From Sphingobacterium sp. CZ-UAM (lineage in GTDB: Bacteria > Bacteroidota > Bacteroidia > Sphingobacteriales > Sphingobacteriaceae), in the NCBI RefSeq assembly GCF_002000245.1, contig NZ_MTCM01000001.1:124001-188000 (forward strand): DNA of 64,000 nucleotides, given 5' to 3'. The translations under genes were made by a program, and so were the position numbers. The notes beneath the pieces were generated by a model. The model ran no database searches. It was not told where the DNA came from and was given only the letters and a program-made list of their open reading frames with translations. Positions 53,682 through 61,463 of this stretch are shown here, piece by piece; positions within the stretch are counted from its first letter, which is position 1, and every line of letters starts with the position of its first letter.

Positions 53682-54002
53682 TTAGTTGTTGAACATAAGT
53701 TGTATTGGACCATGCGAAACACGATTAACCTGCTTTTTCGTATGATTTCGCAAGATCGCTTTGTAGGTGTATTCTACCGCCTTTGACTTACAAAGAGGCT
53801 TAACACCATTATGCATACATTTACGATCAGTGTAATTACCTTTGGGATTATACCATTGGAGCCAATCAACAAGTTTCTCCCGGTCCATTTCCTCGAGCCG
53901 TTGAAATAAACCATTTATCTCGCTTTCTTTAAGCTGCTCACGCCAATCGGTCCATATGGGACGCGACGTAAATTCTCTGTTTGCTTTAAATTTATTTTCC
54001 AT
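53682..54002 (-). CDS. small protein, paralogue 2 of an unrecognised tandem family
   Basis: A 106-residue paralogue of the neighbouring protein: WTDWREQLKESEINGLFQRL, MDREKLVDWLQWYNPKGNYT, DRKCMHNGVKPL and AILRNH align with it without gaps of note. No signal peptide or membrane segment. The pair presumably arose by tandem duplication followed by divergence. Function unknown. Confidence 0.6.
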   Translation of the reverse strand: MENKFKANREFTSRPIWTDWREQLKESEINGLFQRLEEMDREKLVDWLQWYNPKGNYTDRKCMHNGVKPLCKSKAVEYTYKAILRNHTKKQVNRVSHGPIQLMFNN

Positions 54003-54029
54003 TGTTTTTACTTTTCTGTCGGACTGTAA

Positions 54030-54344
54030 TTAAACAATTAACTTGCTTATGATCGCATTCCCTAATTTACTTTTCATAAATAACGCAATCTGTTGGAGCA
54101 ATTCAGGGCTGACTTCTGGTACTCTTTCCAGATCGCGGATATACCATTTTTGAATCATTGGATAATGCTTCAGAGCTGGATCAAATTTTACCACTTCAGC
54201 TCTGGATGATCTACCTTCGGGATCGTAATACGACCAAAGTACAATAAAGATTGTATGAGGATCTTCATCCGGATAGGGTGTATGAAAGCGAACAATATCG
54301 CCAACATGTAATTCCTTATTGTCATATCCTTTTGCCTGTTCCAT
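54030..54344 (-). CDS. small SH3/KOW-like protein of unknown function
   Basis: A 104-residue soluble protein. The opening DNKELHVGDIVRFHTPYPDE and HTIFIVLWSYYDPEGRSSRA suggest a small beta-barrel (SH3 or KOW-like), followed by a helical end (ELLQQIALFMKSKLG). It is the first gene of the three-gene reverse set with the tandem paralogues. A -7 box TATATTTG on the minus strand at 54377-54370 fits a promoter for the set. No function can be assigned. Confidence 0.55.
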   Translation of the reverse strand: MEQAKGYDNKELHVGDIVRFHTPYPDEDPHTIFIVLWSYYDPEGRSSRAEVVKFDPALKHYPMIQKWYIRDLERVPEVSPELLQQIALFMKSKLGNAIISKLIV

Positions 54345-54690
54345 AAAGACCTTGTCTAAAATTGATATTCAAATATACTAAAAATATTAGTTTTGTAAAA
54401 TTTTATTGATTTTTTTTGCTAAATATATTGATAGTCGAAATCAGGGCGCTTTGCCTTCTTTTCTATCGGTGAAGAATAAATGATAAAAGGGATTTTGATT
54501 AGCGGTTTGCTGGCTAATTTCTTTTTTTGAGCTAAACGCAGTTTATACACTTCTTATTTTTCGTAGAACGTAGACATACCATAGCATTAAGTGGATGAAA
54601 AGTAATGTGAAGCAGGAATAATTGTTATTATTCAACAATAATATACTAGAGCTCTTTTTGCGGAGCTCTTAGACGGAAGAGATAATAGTA
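54345..54690. other. 346-base AT-rich intergenic region
   Basis: Contains the minus-strand -7 box TATATTTG (54377-54370) for the leftward small-gene set, and near its other end an inverted repeat AGAGCTC (54648-54654) / GAGCTCT (54663-54669) without a T-run. No gene is seen. Confidence 0.45.
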
Positions 54691-55698
54691 TCAGTCTTTC
54701 AGAAACGAAATAAGAGGTTTGATAAATCGGTCGAACGCTTCAATATGGGGCAGGTGTCCGACGTTATCAAGTTCAACGAGTTTTGATCCTTTAATTTTTT
54801 GCTGAGTTTCCTTTCCCAAATACTGATACAGACCCATTTTTGCGGCTACTTTAGGATCTTTTACATTGGCTTTACCGATCGCAGTTCTATCTCGCGTGCC
54901 AATGATAAGAAGGGTGGGGGTTTTTATATGTTGAAATTCATAAACAACAGGTTGAGTAAAGATCATGTCTGATGTCTTGGCATTTACCATGGCAACAACG
55001 GAATAATCCTTAGCTTTTGTCCAACCCGTAAGCAGGTATACCCATTCGTCATATTCTGGCTTCCATTTGTTGTCGTAATAGAAATTACTTTGGTACCTTT
55101 TTGCAGATTCATATCCAGCATTTAATTCCGTTTGAAAATTTTGATCGATGGAAGTATAAGGAGCGACAAGTTTCCAGTCTTCCAGCCCAATGGGATTTTC
55201 TAATACAAGTTTTTCGACAGTTTCGGGATACATTAATGTAAACCTCGTTGCAAGCATACCACCCATAGAGTGGCCAAGTAAGGTGACCCTATTAAGTCCC
55301 AATCTGTCTAAAAGCAATTTTGAATTTTGGGCTAGTTGTTGAAAGGTAAACTGATATGCTGTGGGTTTCGAAGATTTTCCAAAACCAATCTGGTCAGGTA
55401 TTATAACACGATACCCGGCCGAGTTTAGCGCCTGAATGGTTGCTTTCCAGTACGCACCATTGAAATTTTTGCCATGGAGTAGTAAAACGATGCGACCATT
55501 TGGTTGCTGCGAGCTGACATCCATATAGGCCATTTTTATTTTTTCACCCTGACTGTTTAAATTCAAGTAATGTACTTCATATGGATATTGATAATTATTG
55601 AGCATAATATCCAGTACAGGGCGATCTGTTTGCGCGTTTGATAACGAATAGACGAGGCTGAGCAGTACTAGTGCGAACTGTTTTATCGATGACTTCAT
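54691..55698 (-). CDS. secreted alpha/beta hydrolase
   Basis: About 335 residues from ATG 55698, which opens the signal peptide MKSSIKQFALVLLSLVYSLS; earlier in-frame starts up to 55728 overlap the previous gene. It is an alpha/beta hydrolase: the oxyanion region is LLLHGKNFNG, the nucleophile elbow is GHSMGG (Ser), the acid is in IGTRDRTA and the catalytic His in VGHLPHIEAF. Substrate unknown. The adjacent upstream gene encodes a Yellow/MRJP-type protein in the same likely operon. Confidence 0.85.
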   Translation of the reverse strand: MKSSIKQFALVLLSLVYSLSNAQTDRPVLDIMLNNYQYPYEVHYLNLNSQGEKIKMAYMDVSSQQPNGRIVLLLHGKNFNGAYWKATIQALNSAGYRVIIPDQIGFGKSSKPTAYQFTFQQLAQNSKLLLDRLGLNRVTLLGHSMGGMLATRFTLMYPETVEKLVLENPIGLEDWKLVAPYTSIDQNFQTELNAGYESAKRYQSNFYYDNKWKPEYDEWVYLLTGWTKAKDYSVVAMVNAKTSDMIFTQPVVYEFQHIKTPTLLIIGTRDRTAIGKANVKDPKVAAKMGLYQYLGKETQQKIKGSKLVELDNVGHLPHIEAFDRFIKPLISFLKD

Positions 55699-55724
55699 GT
55701 ATGTGTTTTTTAAAGTAAACATCA

Positions 55725-56834
55725 TCACTTTGGCAACTTTATTTTATAAACCTGATAGGGTAATTCAACCCGGTCTATGCCATTATTCCATTGCGGATCT
55801 CTGGATAGTTGTGCGCATGAAAAGTAAAGATAACCATTACCATCTATACCCAAAGAATCCGGCCATAGCAATCTGGGGTCCTGTGTCAAGAGATGAATTT
55901 GTCCATCAGGACTCAGGTATTTGATACTGTAATCCATTGAGGTTGTCAGATAAATGTTGCCGTTCCGATCCGCAAGCAAGCCATGTGTAACGCCTACATT
56001 TCCCATATCTTCTACTTTGTCTTGCAGGGCTGATTGGGATAGTGTATCATCCGCAAGGTAATTTGTAGCGATGCGGTATAAGTGCTTTTTATTAATTGGC
56101 TTAAAATAGAAGTAATTGAAGTCATGACTTAGCGCTATCCCATTAACGTGAGAAAGAAAAGGTTTACCGTCCTTATAGCGCATGTCTATGCCGGAATAGG
56201 AGATGACAACTTCCGGATCAGCTAATGTGAAGGAGCTTTTTTCCAGTACTTTTCTACTGTTTCCTGATTGAAGATCAAGCACAATTATTGCGGCCTGACC
56301 AGGATCGGAAAGATAGGCTAGATTTTTTTCAAGGTCAATGCGTACATCGTTCAATCCTGATTTCGCTTTGTCAAGATCATCAAATGTATAAATTCGTACT
56401 ATTTGATTATTTTTTGTATCGATTTTAAGGAGTTTGAATTGTCCGGTGGAAGCCGCATCATCAGGGCTGAAAATAGACCCAGAGGTTGATGGTTTAGAGT
56501 CTAATACCCATAAGTTGTCTTGTGCATCCACAAAGATGTCCTGAACGTTTACAAAATGTGAGCTTTCGTCCCCTGGGCTATTCCATGCATTATTAGGATA
56601 GGGAATGCTTTTACCATCAATGATTTCAGTAAGAGCGTACCGATAATCTTTGTTTTGTTTGGGGAATGATACGAATAATCTATTTGTCGAAGTTGCGCTA
56701 ACGCCTATGGGACGGTATGGTCCAAAAGATGCCGCGACTTCCAGTTTCGGATCTAGCGCGAGTTTGTCTTGTGCTTGCATTGTAGAGCGTAATAGATGAA
56801 CGAATAGGAAATAAAATAAAAGTCTTTTGAACAT
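55725..56834 (-). CDS. Yellow/MRJP family protein (L-dopachrome tautomerase-related)
   Basis: A 369-residue secreted protein (signal peptide ending STMQAQ). The mature sequence has the repeating blades of a six-bladed beta-propeller: VNVQDIFVDAQDNLWVLDS, NDVRIDLEKNLAYLSDPG, VTHGLLADRNGNIYLTTS and WPDSLGIDGNGYLYFSCAQL. These match the major royal jelly/Yellow family found sporadically in bacteria. The bacterial ligand or reaction is unknown, and the eukaryotic names should not be read literally. It is cotranscribed with the hydrolase. Confidence 0.8.
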   Translation of the reverse strand: MFKRLLFYFLFVHLLRSTMQAQDKLALDPKLEVAASFGPYRPIGVSATSTNRLFVSFPKQNKDYRYALTEIIDGKSIPYPNNAWNSPGDESSHFVNVQDIFVDAQDNLWVLDSKPSTSGSIFSPDDAASTGQFKLLKIDTKNNQIVRIYTFDDLDKAKSGLNDVRIDLEKNLAYLSDPGQAAIIVLDLQSGNSRKVLEKSSFTLADPEVVISYSGIDMRYKDGKPFLSHVNGIALSHDFNYFYFKPINKKHLYRIATNYLADDTLSQSALQDKVEDMGNVGVTHGLLADRNGNIYLTTSMDYSIKYLSPDGQIHLLTQDPRLLWPDSLGIDGNGYLYFSCAQLSRDPQWNNGIDRVELPYQVYKIKLPK

Positions 56835-57023
56835 ACTTGCTATTTATTTGAGATCTGATGACCGCGCTGAATGAATTGTGAAAACCAATATTCTATTTTA
56901 TAACTTCTTTTTTACTGTTATTGTTTTATAAGATTATTATATAGGGAGGAGAATAGCCCTGTTAGTTCACATAGAATAGATTCGTAGTGCAAGGAATGAT
57001 AGATCCTCACTGATTAGATAAAG

Positions 57024-57689
57024 CTATGAATGCTTTAGATCTTTTAGTAATATCTTCTGTAAGAGCGTTTCGATTTCTTTTGCATGTGTGATAGTCATAA
57101 AATGACCAGCTCCTTGAATAACGAAAGTGGGGATTACATTTCTAATGGGGATAATGCGATCTTTGCTGCCATGGATATGGATCAAGTTGTTGGGGATAGC
57201 CCTGTTTTTCCAATTGACGATTTGATTAATCGCCCAAGACAAAAATTTAGTATCCGTATCTCGAAGTATTTGTTTCAGTAACTTTTTATCTTCTTTTAAG
57301 CTAACACCAAAGAAATAATTTGATAAAATATGATGTGATTTTAGAATTGGAGCAGGAATAAATTTATGGAACTTTAGTGTCTCGATAAGTTTATAAAGTT
57401 TAGGAAGTTCGTTATCATCTTTTGCAGATGCGAGTAAAATAACTTGTCTTACATCGATCATTTTAGCTATTTCCATGGCAACCATCCCTCCAAAAGATAA
57501 ACCAATAAGAACGGGGCTTTCTGTCGTAATTTTAGTCGATAACCGGCGCGCATAGCATGAAATTGATTCGTTTGAAACCGGAGTGATCCATTCCAAGTAG
57601 GTAACTTTTAGGCCCTTAAAATTTATTTTATTGAATACTCTTTGGTCGACACCTAATCCACTAATTATATAAACATGTGCATCGGACAT
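57024..57689 (-). CDS. alpha/beta hydrolase
   Basis: About 221 residues from ATG 57689 (MSDAHVYIISGLGVDQRVF); the frame runs back to 57746 without a better start. A small cytoplasmic alpha/beta hydrolase: the nucleophile elbow is GLSFGGM with Ser, the acid is in HGSKDRIIP, and the His is in GAGHFMTI. The sequence resembles small thioesterase- or MenH-like hydrolases, but no specificity can be given. Confidence 0.8.
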   Translation of the reverse strand: MSDAHVYIISGLGVDQRVFNKINFKGLKVTYLEWITPVSNESISCYARRLSTKITTESPVLIGLSFGGMVAMEIAKMIDVRQVILLASAKDDNELPKLYKLIETLKFHKFIPAPILKSHHILSNYFFGVSLKEDKKLLKQILRDTDTKFLSWAINQIVNWKNRAIPNNLIHIHGSKDRIIPIRNVIPTFVIQGAGHFMTITHAKEIETLLQKILLKDLKHS

Positions 57690-57789
57690 GATGATAGGCT
57701 TAAATACATTTTGACTGCAAGTTATTAATAATGCCTCTATATCCAAAGGCGATTAATATTTAGGTTATGGAACTTCCTAAGACTTCTTA

Positions 57790-57827
57790 AAAACAAGATA
57801 CCCAAATACGAGTGGATATCTTGTTTT
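57790..57827 (-). terminator. terminator after the Old Yellow Enzyme gene
   Basis: AAAACAAGATA (57790-57800) pairs with TATCTTGTTTT (57817-57827) in an 11-bp stem. On the minus strand it stands 89 bases after the OYE stop codon and ends in a T-rich tract. Confidence 0.75.
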
Positions 57828-57915
57828 ATGTATAAAGTTTAATAACAGTCTTTTATGTGTTTTTATCTTATGGCTGTTGATAGGGGTCATCAAAATACTT
57901 AGATCATTGATCTAG

Positions 57916-58980
57916 CTAAGACAAAGTTGCTAAGCTTTTTGCCTCAAAGACAGATAAGTCTTCAAATTGTTCTGCTTGAACTTTCTTTACCCAATTTGGA
58001 TCTTGTAAGATCGCCCGACCTACAGCGACCAAATCAAAGTCCCCTCTTTCATATCGACGTACCAATTCGTCTAGTGAAGCTGGAGATGACTTAAATTCTG
58101 AATTTGTAAATACCTCTCCAAAATCTTTATCAAGTCCTACTGAACCCACAGTTATTGTCGGTTGACCAGAGACTTTTTTTAGCCATCCGGCGAAATTTAA
58201 ATCACTGCCCTCAAATTCTGGCTCCCAATAACGTCGTTGACTTCCATGGAAAATATCTATGCCCGCGTCGACTAATGGTAAGATCCAATCTTCCATCAGC
58301 TTTGGGGTAGGTGCTAATCTCGCAGCGTAATCTTGCTGTTTCCATTGTGATAGTCTGATGATAATTACAAAATCGGGTCCAACGGCTTTTCGCATTGCTT
58401 TCACTACTTCGACAGCAAATCTGGAACGCTCTTTTATCGTTTTCCCACCGAATTCATCTGATCTGTGGTTCATCTCCTCCCAAAAGAATTGATCAATCAA
58501 GTAACCATGAGCAGCATGTATTTCAAAGGCATCGAAACCTAGCTCTTTTGCAGATTTTGCTGCATTAGCATAGGCTTGAATCGTATTTTCTATATCGGCC
58601 AAAGTCATTGTGTCGGGACTTTCAAAAGCTGCCGGCGGCGTCCACTGCATGGGCGTATACCCTACATGCCACAGTTGAGGAGCTATTTTACCTCCCTTTG
58701 CGTGGACAGCATCTAGGATGTTTTTCCACCCCTTTAGTGCTTGGTCTCCATAGAAATTTGGGATGTCCTTTAAATTTTTTGACGCTGGTCTTTCGATAAC
58801 AGTACCTTCGGTTAGAATCAAACCTACGTCTCCGGCTGCCCGCCGTTCATAATAACCTGTAACGACATCTCCAGGAATCCCGTCAACAGAAAATGCTCGT
58901 GTCATAGGAGCCATGACGAAACGGTTTTTTAATACAAGATTTTTGTATTGAAATGGACTGAAAAGTGTTTGTATGCTCAT
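57916..58980 (-). CDS. Old Yellow Enzyme family flavin oxidoreductase (NemA-type)
   Basis: A 354-residue FMN-dependent ene-reductase with a TIM barrel: KNRFVMAPMTR at the start, QLWHVGYT, FDAFEIHAAHGYLIDQFFWE (with the substrate-binding histidines), NHRSDEFGG and VGRAILQDPNWV (FMN phosphate site). Such enzymes reduce activated C=C bonds and nitro compounds with NAD(P)H. It is divergent from an HxlR regulator with palindromic sites between them, a common arrangement for electrophile-induced ene-reductases. A minus-strand -7 box TATCTTTG lies at 59016-59009. Confidence 0.92.
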   Translation of the reverse strand: MSIQTLFSPFQYKNLVLKNRFVMAPMTRAFSVDGIPGDVVTGYYERRAAGDVGLILTEGTVIERPASKNLKDIPNFYGDQALKGWKNILDAVHAKGGKIAPQLWHVGYTPMQWTPPAAFESPDTMTLADIENTIQAYANAAKSAKELGFDAFEIHAAHGYLIDQFFWEEMNHRSDEFGGKTIKERSRFAVEVVKAMRKAVGPDFVIIIRLSQWKQQDYAARLAPTPKLMEDWILPLVDAGIDIFHGSQRRYWEPEFEGSDLNFAGWLKKVSGQPTITVGSVGLDKDFGEVFTNSEFKSSPASLDELVRRYERGDFDLVAVGRAILQDPNWVKKVQAEQFEDLSVFEAKSLATLS

Positions 58981-59035
58981 TTTTTTATATCATTTGCGAA
59001 TTTCATTACAAAGATATTTTAAATAGTATATTTTT

Positions 59036-59076
59036 GTAACTATTGATAGTATAAAGTAGTTACCTTTGCGTAACTA
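59036..59076. promoter_or_regulatory. operator-like palindromes between OYE and HxlR genes
   Basis: ACTAT-TG-ATAGT (59039-59050) and TAGTTAC-N6-GTAACTA (59057-59076) are perfect inverted repeats sharing the half-site AGTtA/TAACT. The second contains the -7 box TACCTTTG (59061-59068) of the regulator gene, so a bound repressor would block its own promoter. Confidence 0.55.
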
Positions 59077-59091
59077 TCAAATGTTTTGGCA

Positions 59092-59433
59092 ATGAAAAGA
59101 ACTGATTTTAAAAATTGTTCATGCGCGATGCAACGCTCTATGGGAATTTTGGGAACAAGATGGAAGCCCATTATAATATATACACTAAGAGATCGGAAAG
59201 CCCGATTTGGGCAACTTGATGCATTGATCGAAAATATTTCAAGAAAAGTGCTGACTTCCTCATTAAAAGAATTGGAGGAAGATGGAATTATTTTGAGAGA
59301 AGAATTTAAAGAATTACCTCCTCGGGTAGAATACGCTCTGACTGAAAAAGGCAAGGCACTTATTCCAATTATGTGCCAGTTGGCGAAATGGAATGAGGAA
59401 TATTATGAGGAGCCCGCAGCGTTAGAATTATAA
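59092..59433 (+). CDS. HxlR family winged-helix regulator
   Basis: About 113 residues from ATG 59092. It is a typical HxlR (DUF24) regulator: a near N-terminal cysteine (NCSCAMQRSMGILGTRWKP, Cys12-Cys14 or so), IIYTLRDRKARFGQLDALIE, ISRKVLTSSLKELEEDGII and the wing ELPPRVEYALTEKG. Members sense electrophiles or oxidants through the N-terminal cysteine. It probably represses the divergent ene-reductase gene and itself. Confidence 0.92.
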   Translation: MKRTDFKNCSCAMQRSMGILGTRWKPIIIYTLRDRKARFGQLDALIENISRKVLTSSLKELEEDGIILREEFKELPPRVEYALTEKGKALIPIMCQLAKWNEEYYEEPAALEL

Positions 59434-59537
59434 GAAATAGCAAGTAATTTATACCCTTTTGGATATATAACTAACAGAAAATGAAATTTTAAACTTATAC
59501 GGTTCATAATTATTTAAAATTTAAGTAATATTGAAAT

Positions 59538-60131
59538 GTGAAAAACAAGGTAAATCAAGGACGCAATAAACAGGATTTCATCGAATCTTTTCGTGAAGGT
59601 GAAAGGGAAGGTTTAAAGTTCTTGTACAAAACCTTTTATAGTCCAATGTGTTATTTTCTCGAAAAAATGAGCTTGGATAAAGGTATTATCGAGGAAATTG
59701 TCCAAGATGTCTTTTTAAAATTATGGGAAAGGCGGGACGATTTTAATCATTTTGAATCGATCCGGAGTTTTTTATATACCAGTTGTAGAAATGCCGCACT
59801 TAATCGGATTCAACAACATAAGAGATCACAAGAGCTTGTAGATAATTATACCACACATGTCGATCTGATAGACTTGCCAATCAGCCATCAAATGATCTAT
59901 CTGGAAACGCTGCGCGAGGTTCACGGAGCAATAGAGACCTTGCCAGAACAATGTCGAAATGTAATATACAAGCTGGTTGTTGAAGATTTAAGTCCTCATG
60001 AAGTTGCGGTTTCCTTAGGTATTACCACAAGTACGGTATACAATCAAAAGAAAAGAGGAATTGAACTTCTAAGACAAAGGCTTAGGCCTGATCAGTTTTT
60101 TTGTCTACTGTTACTCTTCTTGTATTATTAG
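59538..60131 (+). CDS. ECF RNA polymerase sigma factor
   Basis: A 197-residue sigma-70 family factor of the extracytoplasmic-function type. Region 2 includes LKFLYKTFYSPMCYFLEKM and IVQDVFLKLWERRDDF; region 4 has VHGAIETLPEQCRNVIYKLV and the helix-turn-helix LSPHEVAVSLGITTSTVYNQ. The only possible start is GTG 59538, since an in-frame stop precedes it. The hydrophobic end (FFCLLLLFLYY) is unusual but seen in some Bacteroidota relatives. It precedes FecR and a SusC receptor, the usual cell-surface signalling trio. Confidence 0.92.
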   Translation: MKNKVNQGRNKQDFIESFREGEREGLKFLYKTFYSPMCYFLEKMSLDKGIIEEIVQDVFLKLWERRDDFNHFESIRSFLYTSCRNAALNRIQQHKRSQELVDNYTTHVDLIDLPISHQMIYLETLREVHGAIETLPEQCRNVIYKLVVEDLSPHEVAVSLGITTSTVYNQKKRGIELLRQRLRPDQFFCLLLLFLYY

Positions 60132-60230
60132 GTTGTAAATTATGAATTTGATTTTCAATTTGTTATAAATATGTTCTCCAGCTCTTTAGAGAAACGAAAT
60201 CGAAATATTGTTTTAAGTATATAAAGCAAT

Positions 60231-61373
60231 ATGGAGCATACAACCGAATATATCATCTATTTATTGAGTAAGTCAAAACTTGAGAAATTAAGTGATGAGG
60301 AACAATTACAGTTGGATTCTTGGCGCCTCAATGCGGCTTCGAACCAGGATATATGTGATATGTTGGACAATAAGGAGTTGTTGGCAAGAGATTTGAAGGG
60401 TTTGTCTGCCTATGATTGGGAAACTTCCTTTGAGACTTTTGAACAGGAGCATCTAGGTACTCCAAAAACTATTTCCCCTTACCGGAGGATTTGGTTGTAT
60501 GGAATCGCTGCGATGCTAATTGGTGCATTCACATTGTTCTTTACCCATTATCTGACGGATTCCAGCTATCAAGACAGTCCAGACGTCAAAATTCTTCCAG
60601 CCAGGACCGCAGGAACAATCTACCTGAAAAATGGTGATTCGATCACAATTTCACCTAAAGATACGATGTTATCTTTCACTTCTCTACCTGCTCGTGAGGC
60701 TAAAGGAAATGATAGCTTGCTTATTTCAACACCTAAAGGTGGTAAAATGGCCGTTCTCCTGCCGGATGGTACCAAAGTTTGGATGAATGCCGAAACGCAA
60801 TTGGATTATTATGAAATGGATAGTCTCAGACAGGTCCGACTAATCGGTGAAGCTTATTTTGAAGTAGCAAAGAGATATTCTCCTTCAGGAGAACAACCAA
60901 AATTGAAACCATTTATTGTTCAGACCGGAAATATTCACGTGACGGTATTAGGTACACATTTTAATGTTAAAGCAAATCGAAATTTAAGTGATTTTAGGAC
61001 GACATTATACGAAGGAAAAGTAAGGGTTCAGCAGGGAGAAAGACAAATTATCTTATCTCCTGGAGAGGAGGCATATATGAATACGGGCCGCATCCAACGC
61101 CGAGGTATAGATACCGAAATAGGCAATGCCCTAAAAGAAGGTTATTTTATATTCAACTCGGAACGATTGTCAGTTATTATGGAGGATATATCCGCATGGT
61201 ATAATGTCAACGTGGTTTACCTTGATCATGAGATAAAGTCGGAAAAATTTGAGGGAATGCTGTCACGCAATAGCCGTCTAAAAGATATTATCAATGTATT
61301 AGAGAGTACAGGAAAAGTCAATTTTAAATTTAAAGAAAATACGATTTATGTAGATAAAAAACGATCTAATTGA
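60231..61373 (+). CDS. FecR-type anti-sigma factor
   Basis: A 380-residue single-pass inner-membrane protein. The N-terminal about 85 residues are cytoplasmic and should bind the sigma factor; one transmembrane helix follows (IWLYGIAAMLIGAFTLFFTH). The periplasmic FecR domain shows TPKGGKMAVLLPDGTKVWMN, GEAYFEVAK, VTVLGTHFNVKAN and RVQQGERQIILSPGE, and the C-terminal SecA/STN-like domain (DISAWYNVNVVYLDHE) contacts the receptor. It relays ligand binding at the downstream STN-containing receptor to the ECF sigma factor encoded upstream. Confidence 0.93.
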   Translation: MEHTTEYIIYLLSKSKLEKLSDEEQLQLDSWRLNAASNQDICDMLDNKELLARDLKGLSAYDWETSFETFEQEHLGTPKTISPYRRIWLYGIAAMLIGAFTLFFTHYLTDSSYQDSPDVKILPARTAGTIYLKNGDSITISPKDTMLSFTSLPAREAKGNDSLLISTPKGGKMAVLLPDGTKVWMNAETQLDYYEMDSLRQVRLIGEAYFEVAKRYSPSGEQPKLKPFIVQTGNIHVTVLGTHFNVKANRNLSDFRTTLYEGKVRVQQGERQIILSPGEEAYMNTGRIQRRGIDTEIGNALKEGYFIFNSERLSVIMEDISAWYNVNVVYLDHEIKSEKFEGMLSRNSRLKDIINVLESTGKVNFKFKENTIYVDKKRSN

Positions 61374-61379
61374 AAAGAC

Positions 61380-61463
61380 GAAGCCCTAGACGCTTGCAAC
61401 AAATAGGGCTTCTGGTCAAGCAATGCTAACTGTAACTGAATTTTATTTCTTAACCTAAAACAA
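61380..61463 (+). promoter_or_regulatory. leader region of the SusC-like gene with hairpin
   Basis: A 9-bp stem GAAGCCCTA (61380-61388) with TAGGGCTTC (61404-61412) lies between FecR and the receptor. About 40 bases later comes TTAACCTAAA (61450-61459) just before the ATG at 61464. The same TTAACCTAAA-ATG arrangement forms the tail of hairpin repeats A-D. The hairpin lacks a T-run and may partly insulate the receptor gene from fecR. Confidence 0.5.

Noticed and set aside
54648..54669. AGAGCTC/GAGCTCT inverted repeat
   Set aside because: No T-run on either side and no promoter context; left as unassigned structure.
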